Positions 55,001 through 62,344 of a stretch of 64,000 bases of DNA are shown here, one piece after another. The notes beneath the pieces were generated by a model. That model was given only the letters and a program-made list of their open reading frames with translations, did no database searches and was not told where the DNA came from. This DNA comes from Asterias amurensis (Eukaryota; Echinodermata; Asteroidea; Forcipulatida; Asteriidae). Where the stretch lies: positions 13,514,501-13,578,500 of the forward strand of contig NC_092650.1 of the NCBI RefSeq assembly GCF_032118995.1, read 5' to 3'. Position 1 is the first letter of the stretch. Each line of letters starts with the position of its first letter. A program made the position numbers and the translations under genes.

Positions 55001-56799
55001 AACATGTTGTAACTTGTTTCCACATAAAATAAAAAAAGTAGAGTTCAGAAGTGGTGCCAGCAGTTTTGGCCTTGCACAATACATGTATGTACAGTGTCGT
55101 TTAGACAAAGAAAGAGTTTCCATTCCAAGCGTGCAATTTGGGTTTTAATCCTCTTATTGTCTTGTCACAAGTTAGAACCTGTTTCCCCCGAAAAGACAGC
55201 CAAGTTCCAAAGTTTGCCAGCAGTTTTGGCCTTGCAGTTGTTGCAAAATTATTTTGCCTTTTGAGGGATTAGAATAAAAAATTTTGTTGTTTTTACACTC
55301 ACTTGTAAGGACCAAACAAATTTCTTGACTGCAATTGTCAGTTTGGCACAATATCGTGTCTTGGGCACTGCGGCTGCTACATGTACCTGCATAGTAGCAA
55401 ATGAGCTCACTGCAGCCAATCACATCCTGCATTCAATTGTATTGTCGCATATTGCACAGATTTTTGGGAGCTTGTACTTTAATATGTAGCTCAAAATATT
55501 TACTGGACCAGCAATGGCTACTAGACCGTACCAGAATTTCCAACTGTTCCTAACCATTAAGACCCGTTCACACAGGCCCCGATAACGAGAACGATAACAG
55601 GAACGATAAAAATGCACGCCCTCGATTGGTTAAATGAGCGTGGGCGTATTCTGCGTGGAGCATTTCAACCAATCGAGGGCGTGCATTTTTATCGTTCTCG
55701 TTATCGTCCTCGTTATCGGGGCCTGTGTGACCGGGCCTTTACTCTCTACAGTACACACTTGATTAAAATAAACAGAATAGGCCTACGTTACATTTCTTCC
55801 CTCCAATTCTGGCCCAATTAGGTGGAACGTCATCGAGATCATAGCAGGCTTGTGGCCGTATGGAATTATGGACACTTATGACCTTGTTACTGCACGCGCA
55901 CACGCTGGCAATCACATCACAATATAATATCAATGCCCTTTGTGATGTGACGTCCAGCAAATGCGAACGTGCAATAGTGGGGTTAGCGTTTAAAATCCAT
56001 GAACAGCCAAACAATGCTATGATGAAACTTCCCTTTAAATAGGCAAGATTTGGAGGGAAGAAATGTAAGACCATTTGTCTCCCTTTATATAACCTACTGA
56101 CCTTTTGTTGAAGATCCGATCCACTAAATCCTCCATGTATTTCTTGCACTGTCTGATCTCCTCACTATCCTCCATATCATCAGTATTAGCATCCAGCAAG
56201 TCACCCGACTGATTCTCTCCATCAGTCATGGCGTCCATCCCTCTAGTCCCACAGTGCTCCTCCATGAGACGTTGCCACCTTAAGACTTGATCGCTCACTG
56301 ACAATGGAGACGAACAAAAACAAGGAGAGCCATCCTCGCACATGCAGACCTCCGTCTGTTCTTTGCCACTCAAGGGTAAATCCCTGGGTCTGTTGTTATC
56401 GCGTTCATAACAACCACCAGCTGTTTGCTGGGATCCGCTTCCATCAGCAAGGTGGCTTTCTAGTGGCTGGTGACCTTTGCCTGTGACCTCTGAAGACACA
56501 TCTGCCATGCAGGGGTCAATTGCTGCACATTCTACATGGTCAATTGCTTGGTCACACTGCACTGACCCATTATGTACCGCCAAATCAGCGGGGTTTTTAG
56601 TCCTGAGTTCCACCTGACAATCACCCATGTCTTTGCAGTCCTGACGACTACACATAGGCCTACTACTGTGATTCACAACGGCCGACTCATGACATTGGGC
56701 ACATCCTGGTAGACCTTTCTCAGTATTGCATGTACCAGCGGATATGTTATTATTGAGCTCTGCTGAGGACGAACTCAGCTCTTCCTGATGAATATTCAT
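33898..56799 (-). CDS. KIAA0513: KIAA0513 orthologue (SBF1/SBF2-domain-like protein)
   Basis: Complete 470-aa gene in seven exons (56799-56102, 46338-46290, 41825-41707, 38929-38853, 37276-37207, 35452-35199, 34043-33898); phases 2, 0, 2, 1, 2, 1 close exactly. The human protein is cytoplasmic, brain-enriched and of unknown mechanism. Residues 1-210 are acidic, Ser- and Cys-rich and not conserved. The conserved part runs from [16 protein letters not shown] through [54 protein letters not shown] and [19 protein letters not shown]. It continues with [16 protein letters not shown] and KMATIGNL. The human segment between the FTYYH and LYTHL blocks is much longer, so a skipped exon between 38852 and 37277 is possible. 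A basic C-terminal tail ends RKGHRQETF. Confidence 0.92.
34158..34441. mobile_element. Foldback element carrying histone-type stem-loops
   Basis: Inverted ends GATATAGAAAGGTTTGGGGT and its inverse, arms continuing ACCATGTAATGACTATCTC and GAGTTGGGGTGGTTCTG. Two stem-loop copies face outward (34215-34230 minus, imperfect; 34367-34382 plus, perfect). The centre is a tandem array of about 2.5 units of 58 bp (GAATCGTTGGTTTCAACTCG...GATCGTCTTCTGGAGA). Confidence 0.8.
34367..34382 (+). other. Histone mRNA-like 3' stem-loop
   Basis: GGTTCTTTTCAGAACC: 6-bp stem, TTTC loop, preceded by ACCAAC and followed by ACCACCCC. This fits the metazoan GGYYYTTHTHARRRCC histone 3' consensus with its ACCA-type flank. 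No histone gene is next to it. Confidence 0.7.
35199..35452 (-). CDS. KIAA0513: KIAA0513 exon 6
   Basis: 254 nt: [20 protein letters not shown], then [19 protein letters not shown] and [14 protein letters not shown]. Acceptor TTCCCCAG, donor GTAATA. Confidence 0.95.
35634..35735. mobile_element. SINE body fragment
   Basis: CACGTATCTACTAAACAAGG and ACTCAAGGC match the 31945 SINE. Confidence 0.55.
35777..35941 (+). mobile_element. tRNA-derived SINE S1
   Basis: Box A region TCTAGTGGTAAGACAGCAGG, box B GGTTCGATTCC at 35828-35838, and tail TTTTGTGCAATTCATAATC. A second copy at 38984 has the same tail. Confidence 0.75.
35997..36387 (+). mobile_element. MITE family A
   Basis: Full-length, diverged; TTAA retained only on the right. 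Confidence 0.85.
36515..36734. mobile_element. TA-flanked MITE, family K, with NRF1/YY1-like sites
   Basis: Ends TAGACCGTATTGAATA and TATTCAATACGGTCTA, TA-flanked. Contains TGCGCATGCGCG, which fits the NRF1 consensus, and AAGATGGCATC and AAGATGGCGAC, which resemble YY1 sites. Confidence 0.8.
36796..37169 (+). mobile_element. TTAA-flanked MITE, family B
   Basis: Ends GCCATTGGACACTTTCGG and inverse AAAAGTGTCCAATGGC. Shares AACCTGTGAAAATTTAGGC with family A but has its own right half (CGATATCGAGAATTGATAG, CAAGAGAAGTCTTTCACC). Ends 36 nt from the exon 5 donor. Confidence 0.85.
37207..37276 (-). CDS. KIAA0513: KIAA0513 exon 5
   Basis: 70 nt encoding [20 protein letters not shown] then QPIW, the last part matching human LYTHLKQQPIW. 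Acceptor CATGCAG, donor GTAGGT. Confidence 0.88.
37481..37601. repeat. Tandem duplication of about 60 bp
   Basis: Two units of AAAATGCACCCGGCC...GAGAGTCAAAAACGACTTAT with small differences. Confidence 0.75.
37972..38530 (+). mobile_element. Diverged TTAA-type MITE with LINE insertion
   Basis: Begins TTAAAGGCAGGGTATACTTTT, with AAACCTGTGAAAATTTGGGC and TTTCAGATGCCTG as in families A-C. The right terminus is hard to place. A LINE tail lies inside. Confidence 0.6.
38126..38311 (+). mobile_element. LINE 3' tail with target-site duplication
   Basis: ATAGAATT occurs at 38126-38133 and 38304-38311, on either side of a 170-bp insert ending GCGCAATATAAAACC and (ATT)n, the signature of a 5'-truncated LINE. 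Confidence 0.7.
38525..38731. mobile_element. TA-flanked MITE, family K-like
   Basis: Ends TATAGACGATGTGACC and GGTCACATCATCTATA; inner motifs AGTGACGTCAGAG, GATATGCGCGCG. Confidence 0.75.
38853..38929 (-). CDS. KIAA0513: KIAA0513 exon 4
   Basis: 77 nt encoding [20 protein letters not shown] then YHEHE, matching human [21 protein letters not shown]. Acceptor ACTTTAG, donor GTAAAT. Confidence 0.92.
38984..39152 (+). mobile_element. tRNA-derived SINE S1
   Basis: GTCCAATGGTTAGACTGCAG (box A), GGTTCGAATCC at 39036-39046 (box B), tail TTGTGCAAATCATAATC. It runs directly into the TTAA of the next element. Confidence 0.75.
39153..39514. mobile_element. MITE family D
   Basis: TTAA at both ends; GGAACACGTTGCCTTGG terminus and central AACACGGTCGGCCATGACTC. 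Confidence 0.9.
39645..39766. mobile_element. Compact foldback with histone-type stem-loop
   Basis: About 120-bp palindrome: AAGAGTTTGCGATAACACC / GGTGTTACCGCAAACTCTT. The stem-loop lies at 39690-39705 on the minus strand, with no central tandem array. Confidence 0.8.
40190..40570 (-). mobile_element. MITE family A
   Basis: Reverse full copy, TTAA both ends. Confidence 0.9.
41210..41625. mobile_element. Foldback with homopolymer centre
   Basis: ACCTCATAGGTC, TTGCCAAAA, GGCTCTATGTCTTC and GTCCAGAAAATCAACTCC on the left recur inverted on the right (GTGGATTTTCTGGACC, GAGCCCAATTTTGGCA, GACCTATGAGGTT). Poly-C and poly-T runs lie between. Confidence 0.65.
41707..41825 (-). CDS. KIAA0513: KIAA0513 exon 3
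   Basis: 119 nt: [20 protein letters not shown] and [17 protein letters not shown]. Acceptor TTTTTAG, donor GTAAGT, phase 2. Confidence 0.93.
41933..42300 (-). mobile_element. MITE family A
   Basis: Reverse full copy, TTAA both ends. Confidence 0.9.
42417..42752 (+). mobile_element. MITE family A
   Basis: Forward copy only 117 bp from the previous reverse copy; shortened near the left terminus. The pair forms a large inverted structure in intron 2. Confidence 0.88.
43076..43477 (+). mobile_element. MITE family A
   Basis: Full copy with a small internal tandem (CTCTAATTCTAATTCTATG). Confidence 0.88.
43644..43870. repeat. Tandem repeat, three units of about 81 bp
   Basis: Units contain GAATAAGTAACCTCAT and TTCATGAACCTTGC and start near 43644, 43726 and 43807. 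Confidence 0.8.
43990..44106 (+). mobile_element. MITE family A, 3' end only
   Basis: From ACTATCAACCTCTCCCCATT to GTGTCCACTGCCTTAA. Confidence 0.8.
44690..44925 (-). mobile_element. tRNA-derived SINE S4
   Basis: Minus-strand head GGTTGGCTTAGTGG (box-A-like), body GGTTTTTCAGTCCCAACCTG and tail CTGAAATTTCATC. A second copy is at 62345-62562. Confidence 0.6.
45519..45951 (+). mobile_element. Family R repeat split by a MITE
   Basis: 45519-45647 and 45901-45951 together match the intact copy at 53101. ATCAC occurs on both outer flanks and may be the target duplication. Confidence 0.7.
45648..45900. mobile_element. MITE family F, TTAAGC variant
   Basis: CCAAATTTCATAGAGC to CTATGAAATTGGCCCC; interior as in 7922-8170. 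Confidence 0.8.
46290..46338 (-). CDS. KIAA0513: KIAA0513 exon 2 (49 nt)
   Basis: Small exon encoding [17 protein letters not shown], equivalent to human LDQEEKAKFGEYC. Acceptor TTCTTCAG, donor GTGAGT. Confidence 0.9.
46501..46805 (+). mobile_element. MITE family A, 3' truncated
   Basis: Normal from CACAGACACTATTGGTAATTG until TTTTATACTATCAG, then a T-rich run and the stem-loop repeat replace its right end. Confidence 0.8.
46846..46965 (+). mobile_element. Half foldback with histone-type stem-loop
   Basis: CTCCAGAAGACGATCAGAGC, then GTTGAAACCAACGGTTCTTT and the arm to CCGCAAATCTTTC. Perfect stem-loop at 46896-46911. Confidence 0.8.
47769..47880. mobile_element. Family B start fused to family R end
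   Basis: 47769-47832 is the 5' end of family B (GCCATTGGACACTTTCGG); it changes at once into CGTTGCCTCTGTGAAGTCTC of family R. Confidence 0.6.
47881..49200. other. KIAA0513 intron 1, nothing recognised
   Basis: AT-rich with no supported feature. Confidence 0.5.
49201..49576 (+). mobile_element. MITE family C
   Basis: GGGAAGGTACACACAATTAG to CGTGTACCTTCCCTTTAA. Contains a perfect small palindrome, AAAAGACTTCTAGCTAG and its inverse (about 49383-49414), where family A has its GACCTCA hairpin. Confidence 0.85.
49895..50264 (+). mobile_element. MITE family B
   Basis: Full copy; its right TTAA (50261-50264) is also the left TTAA of the following family A element. Confidence 0.88.
50261..50608 (-). 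mobile_element. MITE family A
   Basis: Reverse copy, TTAA both ends, sharing its left TTAA with family B. Confidence 0.88.
50653..51909. repeat. Tandem segmental duplication, 2 x about 0.63 kb
   Basis: Copy 1 is 50653-51283, copy 2 is 51284-51909; both start TTACACCAGGATTTGTTGCTC and end ACTACTACTGAGAAATTACA. They differ by few substitutions and small indels. Lies in KIAA0513 intron 1. Minus-strand frames beginning [13 protein letters not shown] in both copies diverge by an indel and look non-coding. Confidence 0.92.
52073..52733. repeat. Direct duplication (135 bp) flanking a MITE
   Basis: 52073-52208 and 52600-52733 share GTTGTGACACCAACTT, TTTGTGTAGTTCAGGGCATG and TGTCAAAAGCTGTGTCTGTC. 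The family A element lies between them. Confidence 0.8.
52209..52601 (+). mobile_element. MITE family A
   Basis: Left terminus altered (CACACTATTGGTAACTAAATTGG); right end normal with TTAA. Confidence 0.85.
53101..53277 (+). mobile_element. Family R repeat, intact with TSD
   Basis: Begins and ends with CAGGCCTG and is flanked by CTACTC on both sides (53095-53100, 53278-53283), a direct 6-bp target duplication. Confidence 0.8.
53490..53548. repeat. 31-bp tandem repeat, two units
   Basis: TTTCAAACAAATTATTTGTT then TAAGAAAAA, twice. Confidence 0.8.
54361..54620 (-). mobile_element. Diverged tRNA-derived SINE
   Basis: GACTCAAATCCGCACCCTGC and ATCAGAAACACCAAAGCTTG align with the 31945 SINE head region. 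Confidence 0.6.
55557..55741. mobile_element. Hairpin MITE, family I, well preserved
   Basis: TTA on both sides; arms ACACAGGCCCCGATAACGAG, GAACGATAAAAATGCACGCC and TCGATTGGTT are nearly perfect inverted copies of about 75 bp. Confidence 0.88.
55787..56069. mobile_element. MITE with TTACATTTCTTCCCTCC ends
   Basis: TTACATTTCTTCCCTCCAA and inverse TTGGAGGGAAGAAATGTAA enclose about 245 bp. Located just inside intron 1, 31 nt from the donor. Confidence 0.8.
56102..56799 (-). CDS. KIAA0513: KIAA0513 exon 1
   Basis: 698 nt from ATG at 56799 (MNIHQEEL). Carries the variable N-terminal region with clustered Cys residues and the start of the conserved domain ([14 protein letters not shown]). Donor GTCAGT, phase 2. 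A 40-bp duplication upstream repeats the start codon region. Confidence 0.9.
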
Positions 56800-56860
56800 G
56801 ATTGTGTATACAGTGTTAGGCTTCCTGATGAATATTCATGATTGTGTATACAGTGTCAGG
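56781..56860 (-). repeat. 40-bp tandem duplication over the KIAA0513 start
   Basis: Two 40-bp units differing at one base (CAGTGTTAGG / CAGTGTCAGG). The downstream unit holds the true ATG (56799); the upstream one holds a copy at 56839 that opens a 7-codon frame (MNIHQEA, stop). Confidence 0.9.
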
Positions 56861-57659
56861 CTGTAGTGGCAGTTGATTGGCCGAGTTGCATAAACAGATA
56901 AGAACAGTCTTTCTTTATCACAGAGCAATGGCCTTGCTTAATGAGATGATTGTTAATGAGATGATACTGGGTGAACTTGGACATGGGTGAAAATTGACGA
57001 GTTCTTGCAGGCTGAACTGAAACCTCTGAAAAAAAAAGGGAATAATTCAAATAACTAAGGTTTTTTTTAATTTTTTTATTTATGAAGTAATGAAAAACAA
57101 ACTAAAATGCAGAGATTTTTGCAAGTCTGTTTTAAATTAGTTGCATAAAAAAAATCAACTGATCTTTTGATATAGAAAAGTTACATTAAATTATTTCTTA
57201 ATTCTTTGATGCTAATTTGAGAAAGCAGACATTTAAAACAAACTTGTAAAATTACCTCGGCCTAGGCTCTCTAAATAAACATGAAAAATATTAACACAAA
57301 GATGAGTACAGACAAAGGCTAGTGACAGCGCAACACATGCTGCATAGTAACAGAAGCAGTCAGGTAAACCACAGATAGAGCTTTGCTCTATTAAACAAGG
57401 AGTGAAAAGCAAGCACACAGCAGAGAGCAGATGGTGAAAGAAACAGCTGATGTTGGACAAAGAAAAGTCACAATGAAAAAGACAAAGGGGGAGGGGTGGA
57501 AGGAGTTAACTAGGTGTAAACCACAAAGATTGGTTGAAACCAAGCGTGGTAATTGACCTTAAAATAAGTAGGTCAATTGTTATCAGCTGATAATAGGCCC
57601 TATTGCTGAATATTGCTGAATTGCAAAAACTCTTAAGTCATTTTTGGGACGGGAAAACT

Positions 57660-58010
57660 CTTAGAACTATGTTTGAGACGTTGTTCCACTAGGCGACGAT
57701 AGTGGAACAAACTCATAATTCTAGGAGTAGGATGGAAAAGGGGGCTTTTAGACAAGACCCTTTCGACATGCCTTTCGACATAGACCCAGTAACTGGGGCG
57801 CTGTACGCCTTTTTTCAAAATTTTGAAATTGAATGTCAAAATTTCGAAAAAAGGAGTACAGCGCCCCAATTACTTGGTCTACTTTCGGTAGGCCTACTTC
57901 TCTAGAAACTATAATAAGGCTCCCCCGTGAGAGCGGGGGAGCCTTATAGTTTCTAGAAGTACCGAACGGGGGAGCCTATATTATTTATATAGTTTCTAAA
58001 AGTATACTTT
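57660..58010. repeat. Cluster of three inverted repeats
   Basis: Hairpin 1: GTTCCACTAGGCGACGATAGTGGAAC. Hairpin 2: AACTGGGGCGCTGTACGCC with inverse GAGTACAGCGCCCCAATTAC. Hairpin 3: TAGAAACTATAATAAGGCTCC with inverse GGAGCCTTATAGTTTCTAG, then a partial third copy. TTCTAGAAACTATAAGGCTCC also occurs at 3855. Confidence 0.75.
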
Positions 58011-58849
58011 CGGCAAGTCTGCCAAATCTCTACATCTTGGGATACTTTTATTGAACCATCATAATAAAGGAAAGAAACAGACACATTTTATACTTCTGGA
58101 ACTTGGAACTACATGTTTTACATCCATGGAGATTGTAGAGTATGACCTCCACTCCAGGATAAGCTGGAGTTCAAAAACATTTCATAGCTCCACTTCCTCG
58201 AAATGTGATTCATGTGTAACTTTTCATGCTTTTCCAATTCCCTAGAAACTGAGTGTTAGTTAGGCCTAATGAAACTCTGGCTGCCCCGTGAGCCTTGGTT
58301 CAATGTTTGATTTGAATGAACGTGTGTGTAGTTCTTAACAAAAGTAGAAAAACTCCTAACATTACGATATGTAACATAAACACTAAACAGTGCCTAAGTA
58401 AGTAAAAAGCCTTTTCTGTTTTTACAAAATTTACCATAATGAGCAGACTCTGAACTTTTGACCATGAATAGGATGGAGGCACCCTCCACTATTTTCTACG
58501 ATGATCTCCGAGTTGACTTTATTGCTCCATGACATCGTGGAATATACGACCGGATCCAGCTGTTCCAATCACGAAAGTAGGCCCATCCTTCTCGTGCCAC
58601 CATTGCGTTCTTATGTTGTTTTTGTGGTTGGCCGGTGTGTTGTGGTTGGGTTTTTTTATGCGCTAACGTATTAATCACAAGCAATCAGAGTATCAGTTCG
58701 TTTTTCTTGCATGTAACAGTCGTCGTAGTAAATTTCAACAACAGATGGCAGCAGACTGATTTTCGGTCCATTCGGCTCCTTGGGGCTTCTACTTTTATCA
58801 TGTTTGTTGGTTCGGCCTTCGCAGATATCAGAATGTATTGTTTCCTCCG

Positions 58850-58965
58850 AACTCTCAATATTTTATTAAGGACTTTCTTGTGAGTTCAGAGAAACGATAC
58901 ATTCATTAGAGAGTTTGGGGGAAACAATACATTCCTAGTTGGAGAGTTCGGAGAAAACAAAACAT
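58850..58965. repeat. Small inverted/tandem repeat cluster
   Basis: TGTATTGTTTCCTCCGAACTC and later GAGAGTTTGGGGGAAACAATACA, then GAGAGTTCGGAGAAAACAAAAC. Confidence 0.55.
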
Positions 58966-59225
58966 TTTCACTGTATCTAGGCTACGAACTGAGGCGAATG
59001 CATAATGAGAGCCAACAAATTATAACCTTTGTTTTACGGACACCAAAACCCTTAGCTATCCGTTATAATTGCACCCCTCTCACAATATTGATAAAAGTAC
59101 ACAATTCAAGTATTTATTTTAGGGCAATATCTTGCAATTCTTCCCAGTTATTGCTCCATCGGGTAGGCCAATTATCTTGCAAGTCTTCCTCTGTCTGGAC
59201 GGAACAGAACTACCTCCATGGTATG

Positions 59226-59262
59226 CATGGGTAGGGTTATGGTTAGGGTTAGGGTTAAGGGG
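59226..59262 (+). repeat. Interstitial telomere-like TTAGGG tract
   Basis: GGTTAGGGTTAGGGTTA with flanking variants GGTAGGGTTATGG and TTAAGGGG: about five imperfect TTAGGG units. Confidence 0.8.
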
Positions 59263-59276
59263 AATTAGCTGAGCAT

Positions 59277-60622
59277 AATGGTCAGGGGCGTCAATCCGTC
59301 TTGAAAGGTGGGGGGACATAACATTTACGGCGTGGGGTCCGGGGCCCGCTTTAGGGCCCCGGGAATTTTTTTTGGCCGTATGCTCTCTGGTGTAATCTAG
59401 TGAATCTGAGGGGTGATGTTTCCCCCTCACAAATGTTTGAATTTAATGCCTATTTCAAGCTATGATGCACCTATTCTTGCTATCGTGGTTATTGTACCTA
59501 AAAAGCAACTCAATTATAGCTTTGTTATATCCATATTGTTTCTGCATTCTAATGCTCAGACGGCGTTTCATCCCTATCATCACCAGACCTAAGACACATG
59601 TTTTATGGGGCAAATCTGTCAGAATGGAACAGAACATCTGTAAAATGTGAGCAGCAGTACAACCTTTTGGGTTGACAGCATCTTCAAGTGCGGATCTATG
59701 AACCAAGTTTTAGGGGGTAAATCTGTCGAAGAGTGAGCTCATGAATGCGAAACCTTTACGGCGTGGGTCCGGGCCCGCCTAAGGGCCCGGAAAAATTTTG
59801 CATTCTAGATGCTCTGTGGTGAAATCTTAGGCCAATACGAGGCATACAGAACGGAACAAAACATCTGTAAAATATGAGCAGCAGTAGAACCTTTTGGGTT
59901 GACAGCATCTTCAAGTGCGGATCTATGAACCAATTTTTAGGGGGAAATACTTTCAAAGAGTGAGCACGTACAAGTGTGAAACCTTTACGGCATGGGTCCT
60001 GGCCCGCTCAAGGGCCCGGGAAAATTTTGTATTTTAAGATGCTCTGTGGTGCAATCTTTAGGGCATTCGGCCAAATGGCAAACGAAACAGAACAATGAGC
60101 TGTGTGAATATTGTGTTCCAGTGCTCCACAGTTCTACAGTGCAAAACACGATTTTCATGATAAAGGTGGTCAAACAACACGGCCACGGGGAACATTTTAT
60201 GCTGTGTCCCCCACCCTTCGAAAATGGGGTGGGGTGGGGTGGGGTGGGGTGGGGTACACGTCCCTTCCACTCTATCAGGGGGGGGGGGAGAGGTGCAAAT
60301 CTGTCAACGATGGAGCATGCGTGTGAGAAGCCTTTTACCGCTCGGGGTGCGGGCCCGATTAAGGGCCCGGGAAAAGTTTGCATTTTAGATGCTCTGTGAT
60401 GCAATCTATAGGGCCAATTTAGAGAGGGGGTATTGTGTCATCCTTTTTCCACAGGATTAATGCCCATATAGGAACATAGGGTTTCGTCTTACACAGTGCA
60501 AATCTTGGGCTTCATGATAAAGGTGGTCAAAAAGAGGGGGGGGGGACATTTGATATTGTGTCCCCCACCCTCCAAAAAGTGGGGGGATATGTCCCCATGT
60601 CCCCCCCTGATTGACGCCCATT
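59277..60622. mobile_element. hAT-like non-autonomous element with repeated core
   Basis: Ends GGGCGTCAATC and GATTGACGCCC, next to G-rich GGGGGGACA and TGTCCCCCC. Flanks ATAATGGT and TTAATGGT agree at 7 of 8 positions, suggesting an 8-bp hAT duplication. Four diverged cores contain GGGTCCGGGCCCG...AAGGGCCCGG and GATGCTCTGTGGTG (59318, 59751, 59980, 60330). No transposase frame. Confidence 0.65.
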
Positions 60623-60942
60623 ATTAATGGTGTCCGAAAATAACATGCGGGCGCTTTCTAGTTGTACCGTTTCATAGAGGAGCATGCAGTCCATATCAGA
60701 CCATGGAGGAAGAACAAACGAGTACAAAACTTGCACACGTCGCATTTTCCAAGAAATCCACACACACAAAACAATTTTTTTTTTAAGCAGGAACAATTCC
60801 AGATTAGGATGTTCTGAAAAAAAGTCACAAGAAGAAGACCTGCAGGGAAAGCAAACAAGACTTTCATACTTACACAGGCAAGGAAACAAAATATATTTTA
60901 GTGTAAGGAACTTTTCTTGTACCCCTAACATTATGCACGCAA

Positions 60943-60966
60943 CCCCCCCCCCCCCCCCCCCCCCCC
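60943..60966. repeat. Poly-C run
   Basis: A run of more than 20 C with a single G near its end. Confidence 0.9.
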
Positions 60967-61124
60967 GCCCGCAAAAACAACTCCATGCTAAAAAAAAGGG
61001 ATCCGCATCAAATCTGTTTATCACGGGGGACACGATTAAGTCACTGAGTCATGAGTGTCTTGAATTACAGTAAAACACCACAAAGGTAACTGAGCGGGTA
61101 AATGATCAAGGGTTAAACAAAACA

Positions 61125-61175
61125 AAAAAACTTGAGTAGACCGGGACTTGAACCTACGACCTCCGGATTAACGTT
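61125..61175 (-). mobile_element. tRNA-like SINE fragment
   Basis: Minus strand GGTCGTAGGTTCAAGTCCCG is a good box B; no box A is visible. A T/G homopolymer run follows at 61191-61227. Confidence 0.5.
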
Positions 61176-61709
61176 TATTTTTAGGAGGAACTTTTTTTTT
61201 TTTTTTTTTTTTTTTTGGGGGGGGGGGAATATCCGTATCGGACTACTTCTGTTTGAGGTGAGCCATTACTTTTGTTTGAAAAGTTTCCGTATTATGCCTA
61301 GGCCTACACTTTTACATTCGTTATGAATATTAAAAAAGATTTCTCTTTTGTAATAAGTGCAAAAGTTGCACATAAGAAATGCAGCAGTCGAGCGCCCTCT
61401 TTCACACATCCATTCATCCTTTTCCACGAAGTCGATCAGCGCCAAGGCACAATTACACCGACGGCTTTTACCAGCTGGCATGATGGTGGTGGTATGCCTA
61501 CGCACGTAGACGGCGACCAGACCATCGAAAACGCATTGCCCATGCATGGTGCGGTGTGTGTGCAGACTATCTAGCTTGCAAGAAGTGTTTAGTGCAAGTT
61601 GACTACACGGTGTATGCTGTTCTAGGTTAATATCCGAAGACTTTTAACCATCAGAAATTGGCCGTTTTGATCAAGACTATCACATTTTTGAGGTGCACTT
61701 GCCGTCATA

Positions 61710-61775
61710 ATGCATAGCATTCAAGAGGAGTTTGATGAATGTGAGAGGAACGGTACATGGAGAGTAGAATTTCAA
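61710..61775 (+). CDS. Candidate first coding exon of an unidentified gene
   Basis: ATG followed by 21 codons (MHSIQEEFDECERNGTWRVE, FQ) and a good donor GTAAGT at 61776. The charged, amphipathic composition looks like real coding sequence, and a CpG-bearing stretch precedes it (61490-61560). I do not recognise the family. No second exon was found in 61776-64000, so the gene would continue to the right. It could also be chance. Confidence 0.35.
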
Positions 61776-62344
61776 GTAAGTAAAATCGATCAAATTTGTA
61801 AAAAGTAGATAAATTAAGACGTGCGCTCAAACATATGACATTTCCGTGTAATTTCGACGCTCTCTTTTATATGAGCACTCTGTATTATAATTAAAAGACA
61901 CACGGGAAAAGACCCCCCAAAACAGCTTCAACAAATTATGAAAATTATGAAAACAATGTTTTCATTTGAGTTAATCAAACAGAGGTAGCCTAGCTCAGCA
62001 TAGTGACTAGTCATCCGTCTGTTTAAACTTAATATAATTCTAAATTAAATAAACAAATATATTTAATAATTTTAATTTTGTGTTTCCTCCAAAAAGAGTC
62101 CAAAACTCCACGAATTCCAAAGCTCTTAATTAAGATAGAAGTTATTGTTTTAATTTAACAAAGTAAACAGAAGCCAAGTCAGATATACAACTTACAAGAA
62201 TTACTTAAAATACATACATGGCTCGTTCAAATATGCAGGTAACAAACAAACATCTACGTACAATACATCTATGTATGATAATATTATGATGATACCTACA
62301 CATGACCTATGATTGCGGATAATACTTACATGTCAAACTCAAAG

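Larger units (their letters stand above)
56862..61709. other. Intergenic region upstream of KIAA0513
   Basis: Includes the unplaced KIAA0513 promoter/5'UTR, hairpins (57660-58010), a telomere-like tract and the hAT-like element. 58100-58850 shows no supported feature. Confidence 0.5.

Noticed and set aside
59992-60404. Overlapping frames of about 135 codons on both strands in the hAT-like element
   Set aside because: They follow the repeated GC-rich cores; no transposase motif is present.
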